DNA from: AR5 sp035762565
GTDB lineage: Bacteria; Methylomirabilota; Methylomirabilia; Rokubacteriales; CSP1-6
Assembly: GCA_035762565.1 (NCBI GenBank)
Contig: DASTOJ010000305.1
Coordinates: 1 to 64,000 of the forward strand
Length of the DNA: 64,000 bases
Direction: 5' to 3'
A program made the translations under genes and the position numbers. Below are positions 56,821 to 64,000 of this stretch, in pieces. Within the stretch, counting starts at the first letter, position 1. Each line of letters starts with the position of its first letter. The notes below the pieces were generated by a model. That model made no database searches. It was given only the letters and a program-made list of their open reading frames with translations, and was not told the DNA's origin.

Positions 56821-58425
56821 CTAAATACTCGACGCGTCGATGAGGTCGGCGAGGTTGTTGACGTTGACCCAGCCGCCGCGCGTGTAGACCAGCGTCACCG
56901 GCCGGTCCCGGGCCAGCACGCGCGTGAGCAGGTCCGAGAGCCGCGCGCGGGGCAGCGTGCCGTCGGCGCGCGCCTCGGCGATCGCCTCGCGCAGCCACGC
57001 GGCGCCCCCGCGGCCCGCGTGCAGCAGGCCCAGCCAGGCGCCGTGGCTCGAGGCGGGCTCGACGCCCTCGCCGACCGCCGCCAGGCGCACGGGCTCGAAG
57101 CTGAACCGCCCCGCGTCGGGACGGCTGCCCTGCACCCGGTCCGGCGCGCCCTGTCCGGCCAGCGCGCTGTCGACCGACAGCGTGATCCCCTCGCCCGCCT
57201 CCTCGAGCAACGCCTGGACGATGTGGCGCTTGACGACGATGTCACCGAACGCGATCAGTGTGCCGGGAACCAGCGCCGCCTCGGCCAGCGCCAGCGAGTA
57301 AGCCTCGCCGGTCGTCGCGAACTCGGCGTTGTCCACGAAGCGGGCGGCGGGCACATCCACCGCGTCCGCGCGGTACCCGCGCACGACGGTGACGGCTCGG
57401 CAGCCGAAGTGGCCGAGGTCGTCGAGCAGCCGGGCCAGGATCGGCCGGCCCTGCACCTTGAGCATGGCCTTGGGCACCGCGGCGGTGAGCCCGCCGAAGT
57501 CGTCGCCAGCCCCGGCCGCCAGCACGATGGCCGAGAGCGCGTCCCCCCGGGTCGCCGGCAGATAGCGCCGCTCGGCCTCCTCCAGCTCCTCGTCGCCCTG
57601 CAGCCGGAAGACCTCCGGCAGCGGCGCCACCTGCGGCTCCACGTTCAGGAGCGTTTCTTCCTCCCGGAGTCGCCGGGCCGTGGCCTGCATGGCACCGACG
57701 GCCGCGCGCAGCAGGTGGTTCGCCCACACGACGGCGCTCACACCACGGGCACGGAACTCGGCGGTGGGCGTGCGCCAGTACTTGGTCGGCACGAGCACCA
57801 CCGGCGCGCGGTTCGCCCATTCGTCCAGGAACGCGAAGATCTCGGCCGCGCTCGACTGGCGGCTGTGGATGAGGATCGCGTCGGCGCCGGCCAGCTGATA
57901 GGCCTCGGCGCGGCGGATGGCCTCGGCCAGGCCCCACCCGGCGATCAGCGCCTCCACGCGCGCGACCAGCACGAAGTCGGGGTCGGTCTGGCTGTCCTTG
58001 CCCGCCTTGATCTTGCCGCAGAACTCCCCGACGTCGGCCAGCGGCTGCTGCTCGGAGCGCAGGAACGAGTTGGTCTTGGGAAACAGCTTGTCCTCGATCG
58101 TGACGCCCGCGGCGCCGACCTGCTCCAGCTTGCGGACCAGCCGCCGCATGTTGTTGAAGTTGCCGTACCCGGTGTCGCCGTCGATCAGGATCGGCGTCGC
58201 GCCGGCGGCGTCGGCCATGAACCCGACGTGGTCGACCACCTGCGACCACGACAGCTCGTTGTTGTCCCGGACGCCGAACGAGGCCGATATCGTGAGGCCG
58301 CTCGCCCACACGCCCTCGAAGCCCGCCTCCGCCGCGATGCGGGCGGACACGCCGTCGTGGGCCTCCATGAGGAAGGCGGTCCCAGGGCGGGTCACCAGTC
58401 CACGCAGCACGCTCGTGCGTCGCAC
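56821..58425 (-). CDS. Phosphoenolpyruvate mutase fused to a nucleotidyltransferase domain
   Basis: 534 aa; GTG start with GGGAGG five bases upstream. Residues 1-290 are PEP mutase: LMEAHDGVSARIAAEAGFEGVWASGL, DGDTGYGNFNN and the diagnostic loop EDKLFPKTNSF (EDK-x5-NS), which rearranges PEP to phosphonopyruvate. Residues about 310-534 are an NTP-transferase domain (AIVLAAGAGDDFGGL, PKAMLKVQGRPIL, IAFGDIVV). The Arg of the usual GxGxRL loop is absent (GAGDDFG). It may activate a phosphonate with CTP. One base after the decarboxylase stop. Confidence 0.9.
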   Translation of the reverse strand: MRRTSVLRGLVTRPGTAFLMEAHDGVSARIAAEAGFEGVWASGLTISASFGVRDNNELSWSQVVDHVGFMADAAGATPILIDGDTGYGNFNNMRRLVRKLEQVGAAGVTIEDKLFPKTNSFLRSEQQPLADVGEFCGKIKAGKDSQTDPDFVLVARVEALIAGWGLAEAIRRAEAYQLAGADAILIHSRQSSAAEIFAFLDEWANRAPVVLVPTKYWRTPTAEFRARGVSAVVWANHLLRAAVGAMQATARRLREEETLLNVEPQVAPLPEVFRLQGDEELEEAERRYLPATRGDALSAIVLAAGAGDDFGGLTAAVPKAMLKVQGRPILARLLDDLGHFGCRAVTVVRGYRADAVDVPAARFVDNAEFATTGEAYSLALAEAALVPGTLIAFGDIVVKRHIVQALLEEAGEGITLSVDSALAGQGAPDRVQGSRPDAGRFSFEPVRLAAVGEGVEPASSHGAWLGLLHAGRGGAAWLREAIAEARADGTLPRARLSDLLTRVLARDRPVTLVYTRGGWVNVNNLADLIDASSI

Positions 58426-58426
58426 G

Positions 58427-59575
58427 TCAGCCTCCCAAAACGGCCGCCCGGAAACGGTCCCGGAGCGCCGCCGGTGCGTAGGGAAGACGCGGCACATCCG
58501 CCTCCTCGGCCGTGACCTTGACGAGCACGAAATGCGGGCCGTCGCTGGCCAGCGCGCCGCCGAGAGCGGCGTCCAGCGTCCACGGCTCGCTCACCGCCGT
58601 GGCGCTGGCGAACCCGGCGGCCGCCGCCAGACGGTCGAGCCGGACACCGCGCGAGAGCGAGGCCTGGTTGCCCGTCGAGCCGTAGACCTCGTTGTCGAAC
58701 ACGAGGTGCAGGAGGTTGGCGGGGCGCTGGGCGGCGATCATGGCCAGGATCCCCAGGTTCATCAGGAGATTGCCGTCCCCGTCGAAGACGACGACGCGAC
58801 GGGTCGGCTGGGCCAGCGCCAAACCGAGCGCGATCGCCGGCGCCAGCCCCATGGAGCCGATCATGTAGAAGCTCTGCGGCCGGTCGGCCAGCGAGAAACT
58901 CTCACGGCAGATGTAGCCGTTGGCGTGCGTGATCGGCGCGTCCCCGGCCGCCTTGAGGGCGATCCCCAGCGCGGTGAGCCGCGACATCGTCGGGGGGGCG
59001 AGCGCTCCCGCCGCCACCGGAGGCGGAGCGATCGGCGCGGCCGGCGTCGCGCGCGCCGCCGGCGCGGCCGGCCCGACACCACCGGTCTCGACGACCCGGG
59101 GCGGGACGAGCAGCGCCACCGGCGCCAGGCGCGCCTCCATCGCGGCGGCGGCCCAGGCCAGGTCGGCGTCGATCGAGTCGGCGGCCAGCACGCGGTGCGG
59201 GACGCCGAGCAGCTCGAGCAGCCGCGGGGTGATCTCGCCCGTCAGGATGTGCTCGGGCGCATCCTTGCCGCCGAAGCCCCGCCACGTCACCACCAGCAGC
59301 GCCGGCAGGCCGTACATGAGCGAGAGCGAGGCCAGGGCGTTGAGGCTGGTGCCGAGCCCGGAGTTCTGCATCAGCACCGCCGGCCGCCGGCCGCCGAACC
59401 AGGCGCCCGCCGCGACCCCGACCGCGGCGTCCTCGCGCACGGCTGCCACGTAGGGCGCGCGGGAGCCCCCCTCGAGCACGGCGATGAGATCCTCGATCAA
59501 CGAGCAGGGCACGCCGGTGAAGAAGTCGAAGCCGTGGCGCTCGAGACCGGCGGCGAACTCGCGGCCGGAGATCAC
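58427..59575 (-). CDS. Phosphonopyruvate decarboxylase
   Basis: 382 aa, GTG start. TPP enzyme converting phosphonopyruvate to phosphonoacetaldehyde, which pulls the unfavourable PEP mutase reaction forward. N-terminal FFTGVPCSLIEDLIAV, VREDAAVGVAAGAWFGG (catalytic Glu), MQNSGLGTSLNALASLSLMY, and the TPP motif FDGDGNLLMNLGIL followed by NEVYGSTG. An Ala/Pro-rich linker (about 175-200) splits the two TPP-binding halves. Directly upstream of the mutase fusion. Confidence 0.93.
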   Translation of the reverse strand: MISGREFAAGLERHGFDFFTGVPCSLIEDLIAVLEGGSRAPYVAAVREDAAVGVAAGAWFGGRRPAVLMQNSGLGTSLNALASLSLMYGLPALLVVTWRGFGGKDAPEHILTGEITPRLLELLGVPHRVLAADSIDADLAWAAAAMEARLAPVALLVPPRVVETGGVGPAAPAARATPAAPIAPPPVAAGALAPPTMSRLTALGIALKAAGDAPITHANGYICRESFSLADRPQSFYMIGSMGLAPAIALGLALAQPTRRVVVFDGDGNLLMNLGILAMIAAQRPANLLHLVFDNEVYGSTGNQASLSRGVRLDRLAAAAGFASATAVSEPWTLDAALGGALASDGPHFVLVKVTAEEADVPRLPYAPAALRDRFRAAVLGG

Positions 59576-59585
59576 TGCGGCCCGC

Positions 59586-60281
59586 TCAGGGCGCGACGAT
59601 CCGGCCGCCGCCCATCGTCCGCAAGAAATCGCCGAGGGAGGCGAAGCGCATGAACGGGTTCTGCCGCTTCTCGGCGCCGATGGTGGACGACGGGCCGCCG
59701 TAGTTGTGGCCCGGAAACAGCAGCGTGTCGTCGGGCAACGCTCCCAGCCGCTGGGTGAGCGAGTAGTACATCTCGCTCGGGTCGCTGCCCGGCAGGTCCG
59801 TGCGGCCGCAGGAGCCGATGAACAGCGTGTCGCCGGAGATGAGCCGGCCGTCGACGAGGAAGCACTGCGAGCCCGGCGTGTGACCGGGTGTGTGCAGGAA
59901 TGTCAGCTTCAGGCCTCCGACGTCGAGCGTGTCGTGGTTGTCCACCTTCACCAGATCCGAGCCGAGGCCCGGCAGGAACTCCCGCTCGGCCTTGTGCACG
60001 TACACCTTGGCGGGCACGCGGGCCAGCAGCTCCTCCACGCCCGCGATCCGGCCCGGCATACCCCACGAGGCGAGGCTGCCGCCGACGTGGTCCTGATGGG
60101 TGTGGGTGACGAGCGCCCCGGCGATCGTCATGTCGTCGGCGGCGGCGGTGTCGACGATGGCGTCGATCTCCCAGGCTGGGTCGACGACGACGCACCGGCG
60201 CGCCACCGGATCGCCCACCAGGTAGACGAAGTTCTGCATCGGTCCCAGCTCGAGCTGCTTGAGGTAGATACCGCCGGCCAT
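59586..60281 (-). CDS. Glyoxalase II-like metallo-beta-lactamase hydrolase
   Basis: 231 aa. HxHxDH motif in VTHTHQDHVGG, then FLHTPGHTPGSQCFLVDG, LISGDTLFIGSCGRTDLPGSDP and LLFPGHNYGG, typical of glyoxalase II/persulfide dioxygenase relatives (GRTD loop). ATG chosen at MAGGIYLKQ with GGAG four bases upstream; ATGs further upstream are possible. Ten bases before phosphonopyruvate decarboxylase, so likely in that operon; the link to phosphonate chemistry is unclear. Confidence 0.87.
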   Translation of the reverse strand: MAGGIYLKQLELGPMQNFVYLVGDPVARRCVVVDPAWEIDAIVDTAAADDMTIAGALVTHTHQDHVGGSLASWGMPGRIAGVEELLARVPAKVYVHKAEREFLPGLGSDLVKVDNHDTLDVGGLKLTFLHTPGHTPGSQCFLVDGRLISGDTLFIGSCGRTDLPGSDPSEMYYSLTQRLGALPDDTLLFPGHNYGGPSSTIGAEKRQNPFMRFASLGDFLRTMGGGRIVAP

Positions 60282-60352
60282 CGGGCTCCGCCCTCCGAGG
60301 GTCTCCATCCTACCGCACCCGGCCACGCGGGGGCCCTTCGGGCCCCACGCGG

Positions 60353-60586
60353 TCATTCCAGCGCCAGGAAGGCGTAGCCGACGGCGCGGATCTCTTCGTC
60401 GACGGCGGGACGGGCGCGGCGGTCGCCCCGGCGGCGCTCGGGGTTGCTGTCGGTCGCGGCGCTGCGGCGCTCGCCCGTTCGGCGGTCCCAGATGACCTCG
60501 ACGCTCTCGGCGTCGGCGAACGTCTGGCTGAGGTACCGGTACAGGTCCGGCCGCTCCCGGCTCACGATGAAGAGTTCCCGCCCCAT
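60353..60586 (-). CDS. Small conserved-looking hypothetical protein with DRR-GERR motif
   Basis: 77 aa. Starts MGRELFIVSRERPDLYRYLSQTFAD, then VEVIWDRRTGERR and ERRRGDRRARP: two short Arg-rich repeats linked by a spacer. No signal or membrane segment. Family not named with certainty; the first part looks like a folded beta-alpha unit and the RR tracts like a nucleic-acid or regulatory tail. Lies between the phosphonate and Gld-type clusters. Confidence 0.65.
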   Translation of the reverse strand: MGRELFIVSRERPDLYRYLSQTFADAESVEVIWDRRTGERRSAATDSNPERRRGDRRARPAVDEEIRAVGYAFLALE

Positions 60587-60601
60587 GGGCGGGAGATGTT
60601 A

Positions 60602-62365
60602 TCAGCTTTTGAAGTCGTCGGGGACTTTAGGTGCAGGGCCGAGCGCCCGGTCCTCCACGCTGTAGACGGTCGGCTGGGTCTTGGTCCGGATATAGGCGAG
60701 GTCGCCCTCCCGCTTGCCCACCTGCACGGTGGCGATTTCTCCGCCGTCACCGCGGAACAGTCCGATCTCCAGCGTGGGCGCGTCCAGCCCCCAGCGCGCG
60801 GGCTCCACCCCCTGCGGCGCGACGATGTCCTTCCAGCGCAACGCGCGCAACGTGTAGAGCAGGTCGTCGACCTTCTGGCCGCTGGCGCCGCCCTTCGTCG
60901 GCTCGAGCATGCGCCACTCGGTGTCGCCCTTGCGCTCGAGCACCGCGGTCTGGCCCCCGGCCTGCACGCGGACGCGCTTGACGTCCCTGGGCTCGAGCGC
61001 GGCCAGCAGCCGCCGGTCGCGCAGGTCGTTGAGCGAGCGGCCGATGTCGGTGAGCGCCTTGCCCTCCACCAGGGTGACGGGACCCTTGTCGGCCACCGCC
61101 GCATAGGCGCTGGGAGCCCCGCCCCGCATCTCGCGTGAGGCGGCCAGCAGCACGGTCGTCCGGGCGCCGCCCTGATCGATCAGCGCCAGGCGCACCTCGG
61201 GCTTGGGGAGGTACCGGGGGATCCCGGCCGCGTCGTCGCTGAGGAACCCCTGCGCGCGAAGCCCTTGCAGCCGGGTGAGCACCGCGCCCACCTCGACCTG
61301 GTCGGCCGGCAGCAGCTCGGGCGCGACGATCTTCCACTCGTCCTTCTCGCGGGCCAGCACGACCAGGCCCCTGGGGCTTTCGACCTCGAGGCGGGCGAGC
61401 TTGTCGCGCTCGACCTCCACCAGGACCTTGTTGCGCAGCACGCCCACGTTCTTGGGGACCTGCTTCCAGACCTCCTCGGGCAGGATCAGCACGCTCGTCT
61501 CGTCCGGCCGCATCGCGTAGACGCCCTTCTTGTCGGCGTCGACGCGGCCGAGCAGCAGCGTGCGGCTCACCCGGTCCTTGTCGCGGCCGGTGTGGATCGT
61601 GAGGCGGACGGGCCGCTCGAGGCCGTAGGCCTGGCGCGAGGGTGGGACCTCGGCCACGAAGTCGCTCACCTTCTGCGCGGCGAGCTTGTCGAGGAACTCG
61701 CGAACGGTCTCGTTGTCGGCCCGCATGGCGACGGGTCGGGTGATCTGCCAGGCGCCCGCACCGCCCTGCACGGCGAGCGTCGTCTCCGGCAGGACGACCT
61801 CGAAGCCGGTGACGGCCTTGGCGTCGAAGTCCAGGATCGTGCGGTCGCGGAAGTCGGCGACGGCCCGGCTGGCGTCGCGGAGCACGCTCTCACCCAGGAC
61901 GAACACGGCCGGCTTGTCCCGCTCGCGGGCGTAGACCCACACGCCGGTCGGGTTCCGGCCGCCCAGCTGAAGGCCGAGCGTCTTGCCGTCGGTGAGCGTG
62001 AGGGTCACCTCGGCGGCCGGCTTGTCGAGGCCGAAGTCGGCCGGGGAGGCAGGATTGGGATCGATCTCCCGATCGATCCGGGCGGTGAGGATCGTGGCGA
62101 GCACCTCGTCCACCGCGGTGCGGCTGCCGCGGGCCTTGACGGGCGCCAGCACGTGCCATGCCTCGCCCTCGCGCTGCAGGCGCACCGTCTCGCCCCCGCG
62201 CTTGAGCTCGATGCCGGTCACGTCCTTGGTGTCGGCGCCGAAGACGCGGCCCTTGCGGGCGGCGGCCTCCTCCCGGGAGGGCCCCCAGCGCACCTCGTAG
62301 ACGTAATAGAAGCCGCCCACGAGAACGAGCAGGAGGGCGAGGACCGCGGTCGTCTGCCAGCGCAT
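60602..62365 (-). CDS. DUF4340 domain protein of a Gld-type ABC cluster
   Basis: 587 aa. One N-terminal membrane helix (TTAVLALLLVLVGGFYYVY), then repeated DUF4340 beta modules: VTGIELKRGGETVRLQREGEAWHVLAP, FGLDKPAAEVTLTL, YGLERPVRLTIHTG, WGLDAPTLEIGLF. These accompany GldF/GldG-like ABC exporters in many bacteria. Role unknown. 12 bases after the GldG-like gene. Confidence 0.88.
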   Translation of the reverse strand: MRWQTTAVLALLLVLVGGFYYVYEVRWGPSREEAAARKGRVFGADTKDVTGIELKRGGETVRLQREGEAWHVLAPVKARGSRTAVDEVLATILTARIDREIDPNPASPADFGLDKPAAEVTLTLTDGKTLGLQLGGRNPTGVWVYARERDKPAVFVLGESVLRDASRAVADFRDRTILDFDAKAVTGFEVVLPETTLAVQGGAGAWQITRPVAMRADNETVREFLDKLAAQKVSDFVAEVPPSRQAYGLERPVRLTIHTGRDKDRVSRTLLLGRVDADKKGVYAMRPDETSVLILPEEVWKQVPKNVGVLRNKVLVEVERDKLARLEVESPRGLVVLAREKDEWKIVAPELLPADQVEVGAVLTRLQGLRAQGFLSDDAAGIPRYLPKPEVRLALIDQGGARTTVLLAASREMRGGAPSAYAAVADKGPVTLVEGKALTDIGRSLNDLRDRRLLAALEPRDVKRVRVQAGGQTAVLERKGDTEWRMLEPTKGGASGQKVDDLLYTLRALRWKDIVAPQGVEPARWGLDAPTLEIGLFRGDGGEIATVQVGKREGDLAYIRTKTQPTVYSVEDRALGPAPKVPDDFKS

Positions 62366-62377
62366 CGTGCCCGCCGG

Positions 62378-63943
62378 CTACTTCGCGGCGCGGCGGCGCC
62401 CGACGGCGACGATCCCGCCCGCGAGCGCCAGCCCGGGCAGGATGACCACGGGCAGCCAGAACACCAGCTGGGCCTGCTGCGAGGTGAGAAAGACCGGGGT
62501 CTGCCGGGTGTCCCGTGGCCGGATGGAGATCTGGTCCTCCTCCTCGGCCAGCCAGGACACCGTGTTGAGGAAGAAGTCGCGGTTGCCCTGCACGTTGAGG
62601 AACTGGTTGGCGGCCAGGTTCGAGGTTCCATAGAGGACGAGGCGCGCCTTGTCCTTGGTGGCGACGGCGGCGAGCGTCAGCGGCCCCTTCGGATCTTGGG
62701 GGTCGGGCTTGGCCTGCCCCTGCTCGAGCGCTTGGCGGTCCGTCTCGCCCCAGGAGTCGGGGGTCGTGCGCGCCAGCGGCTGGACCGTCACTCCCGCCGG
62801 GGGCGTCTTGGCCGTGCCGATGCTGCGCGTGAGCGGGAACAGCGTCGTGATGCCCGCCATGTCGCGCGTGATCGGGTGCGGCTCGTACTGCTGCACGATC
62901 GGCACCTGGGGGCCGATGCCGAACACCTGGCCGATCGGGTTCAGCTCGATGACGAGGTCGTCGTCGAGCGTGAGGCCCCAGCGGCCCAGCAGCTTGCGCA
63001 GCGCCTCCGGCTGGCTGCGCTCGGGGAACGGCGGATTGAGCATCGCCAGCAGCTTGCCGCCCCGGCCGAGGTAGGCGTCCAGCGCGTCGATCTCCGGCCC
63101 GAAGAAGTCGGTGCGGGGACCGGGCACGATCAGCACGGCGGCGTCGTCCGGCACCTTGCCCTGGCGGGCCAGCGCCAGCGGCTTGACCTCGTAGTTCGCC
63201 TTCTCGAGGGCGCCCTTGGCCTCGGTGAAGCCGGGCCGGTCGCTGTTGCCGAGCTCGGCCTCGCCGTGCCCCTGGACGACGTAGACGACCCGCTTGCCCT
63301 CGCGCATCACCTTGACGAGGGCGTTCGTGAGCTTCTCCTCCTGGTCGGCGTCCTGCACCTTCTCGGTGCGCCCCTTGGCCTCCAGCACGGTGGTGCCGTA
63401 CGCCTCCACGCCGAGGGCCCGGGCCAGCGCGGGGTCGCGGTCGGGATCAACCGATTTCCAGGCGAACTTGTCGCCGGCGTAGCGCGCGTACTGCTTGAAG
63501 AGATCCTCGGCCACCCGCTTCCCCGGCTGGTCGCTGCGGTAGAAGGCCACGGCGTTGACCTTCGTGGTGAGGCCCTTGAGCATCTGAATCGTCTGCGGTG
63601 ACAGGCTGTGACGCCGGTTTTCGGTGAGGTCGAGACGCGCGTTGTGCCGGTAGGACAGCGCCTCCACGACCCCGATGACGCCGATCACGAGCAGGACCGC
63701 CACCAGGCTGTTGAGGCCGTAGCGCACGCTGCGCGCGCCGAGGGTCGCCCGCGGATCGCGCCACTGCGGCAGGAACGACAGCAGAACGAGGGCCACGCCG
63801 GCGATGACGAGCGGCCACCAGAACCGGTTCCACTGGGCGCCGATCACCGCCCAGTTGAAGCGGGCGCCCAGCCCCTGCACGACCGCCGCCGCCAAAAGAA
63901 GCAGCCCGAGCCAGAACGCGCCCTCGGCCAGCCGGCGGGGCAT
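62378..63943 (-). CDS. GldG-like ABC transporter auxiliary protein
   Basis: 521 aa from the ATG (GTG 12 bases upstream possible). Helices at about 9-30, 44-62, 78-100 and a last one near 490-515. Large extracytoplasmic domain: DLTENRRHSLSPQTIQMLKGL is the GldG hallmark, followed by VQGHGEAELG and LDAYLGRGGKLLAMLNPP. Works with a GldF-type permease whose end overlaps it (TGATG). The ATPase gene (GldA) must lie beyond the window. Confidence 0.9.
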   Translation of the reverse strand: MPRRLAEGAFWLGLLLLAAAVVQGLGARFNWAVIGAQWNRFWWPLVIAGVALVLLSFLPQWRDPRATLGARSVRYGLNSLVAVLLVIGVIGVVEALSYRHNARLDLTENRRHSLSPQTIQMLKGLTTKVNAVAFYRSDQPGKRVAEDLFKQYARYAGDKFAWKSVDPDRDPALARALGVEAYGTTVLEAKGRTEKVQDADQEEKLTNALVKVMREGKRVVYVVQGHGEAELGNSDRPGFTEAKGALEKANYEVKPLALARQGKVPDDAAVLIVPGPRTDFFGPEIDALDAYLGRGGKLLAMLNPPFPERSQPEALRKLLGRWGLTLDDDLVIELNPIGQVFGIGPQVPIVQQYEPHPITRDMAGITTLFPLTRSIGTAKTPPAGVTVQPLARTTPDSWGETDRQALEQGQAKPDPQDPKGPLTLAAVATKDKARLVLYGTSNLAANQFLNVQGNRDFFLNTVSWLAEEEDQISIRPRDTRQTPVFLTSQQAQLVFWLPVVILPGLALAGGIVAVGRRRAAK

Positions 63944-64000
63944 CAGCCGCTCCACCGGCGCGCTTCCAGCGAGCGCAGGGCCAGGAACAGCGCCAGGACC
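63943..64000 (-). CDS. ABC-2/GldF-type permease (C-terminal fragment, runs off the window)
   Basis: Only the last 18 residues are present: VLALFLALRSLEARRWSG then TGA. A hydrophobic end followed by R-x-L-E-x-RRW is the usual C-terminus of GldF-type permeases. The stop shares a base with the GldG-like ATG (TGATG), supporting one operon. Confidence 0.7.
   Translation of the reverse strand, partial: VLALFLALRSLEARRWSG

Noticed and set aside
61265..63601. A 778-codon open frame on the plus strand opposite DUF4340 and GldG genes
   Set aside because: It is antisense to two well-supported genes and its Leu/Glu/Arg-rich, His-rich composition is typical of high-GC shadow frames.

Overview
The window is very GC-rich bacterial chromosome, gene-dense, with genes on both strands and many 1-4 bp start/stop overlaps. 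The mix points to a Gram-negative-type cell envelope: a complete Tol-Pal cluster, lipoproteins, a LolA-like protein, an MlaC-SPOR fusion and a Tat-exported cyclase. It also suggests an aerobic soil or sediment heterotroph, with a tripartite tricarboxylate transporter, luciferase-like monooxygenases, rubrerythrin and a Cu/Zn superoxide dismutase. My best guess is Candidatus Rokubacteria (Methylomirabilota) or a near relative. That is an inference from gene content, because there is no rRNA gene to test it. No phage, transposase, IS element or CRISPR array is visible.

Layout. 1-4805 (minus): a compact run of enoyl-CoA hydratase, glycosyltransferase, two pterin synthase paralogues, folE, SDR, IscA-type protein, moaD and moaE; the five central genes overlap or abut and look like one pterin pathway. 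4892-8360: a hybrid histidine kinase and a second histidine kinase that overlap tail to tail. 8762-10799: a conserved-looking hypothetical gene, tRNA-Met, an extremely acidic small protein and a PuuD-like membrane protein. 10863-14192 (minus): a PerR/Fur regulator-rubrerythrin-FeS oxidoreductase-DUF3501-cytochrome c operon behind a near-consensus promoter. 14229-16127: a sigma54 response regulator plus a small hypothetical gene. 16182-20759: uvrA, then a thiolase-like/OB-fold pair. 20800-26737: a dispersed repeat, a KefB-type antiporter, a gene remnant, a ChaN-type lipoprotein and tctABC. 26848-30236: a MoxR-VWA-DUF3047-lipoprotein operon. 30391-36647: M48 peptidase, isocitrate lyase/PEP mutase-type enzyme, two catabolic enzymes, sodC, and citrate synthase divergent from a small HTH protein. 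36654-43319: DinB, a two-half ThyX-like protein, AzlCD, cyclase, a monooxygenase and a dihydroorotate-dehydrogenase-like enzyme. 43404-49477: MlaC-SPOR, a CgeB-like glycosyltransferase, threonine synthase, alkyladenine glycosylase, BON lipoprotein, beta-lactamase-fold hydrolase and LolA-like protein. 49522-54576: tolQ-tolR-tolA/TonB-tolB-pal-cpoB. 54592-56730: second repeat copy, anti-sigma-like protein, DUF502 and a pteridine-reductase-like SDR. 56821-60281: phosphonate biosynthesis genes (PEP mutase-nucleotidyltransferase fusion and phosphonopyruvate decarboxylase) with a beta-lactamase-fold hydrolase. 60353-64000: a small hypothetical gene and a GldF/GldG/DUF4340 ABC-associated cluster running off the window.

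The observations most worth following are: (i) the GT4-PTPS-PTPS-FolE-SDR operon, which reads like a route to a glycosylated tetrahydropterin; (ii) the PEP mutase-nucleotidyltransferase fusion; (iii) two copies of a roughly 110-bp structured repeat that each sit in a convergent gap and supply the last codon and stop of a flanking gene; (iv) a 20-bp-spaced direct-repeat operator between citrate synthase and a stand-alone HTH protein; and (v) many genes whose -10 element lies only 6-8 bases from the start codon, implying frequent leaderless transcription.
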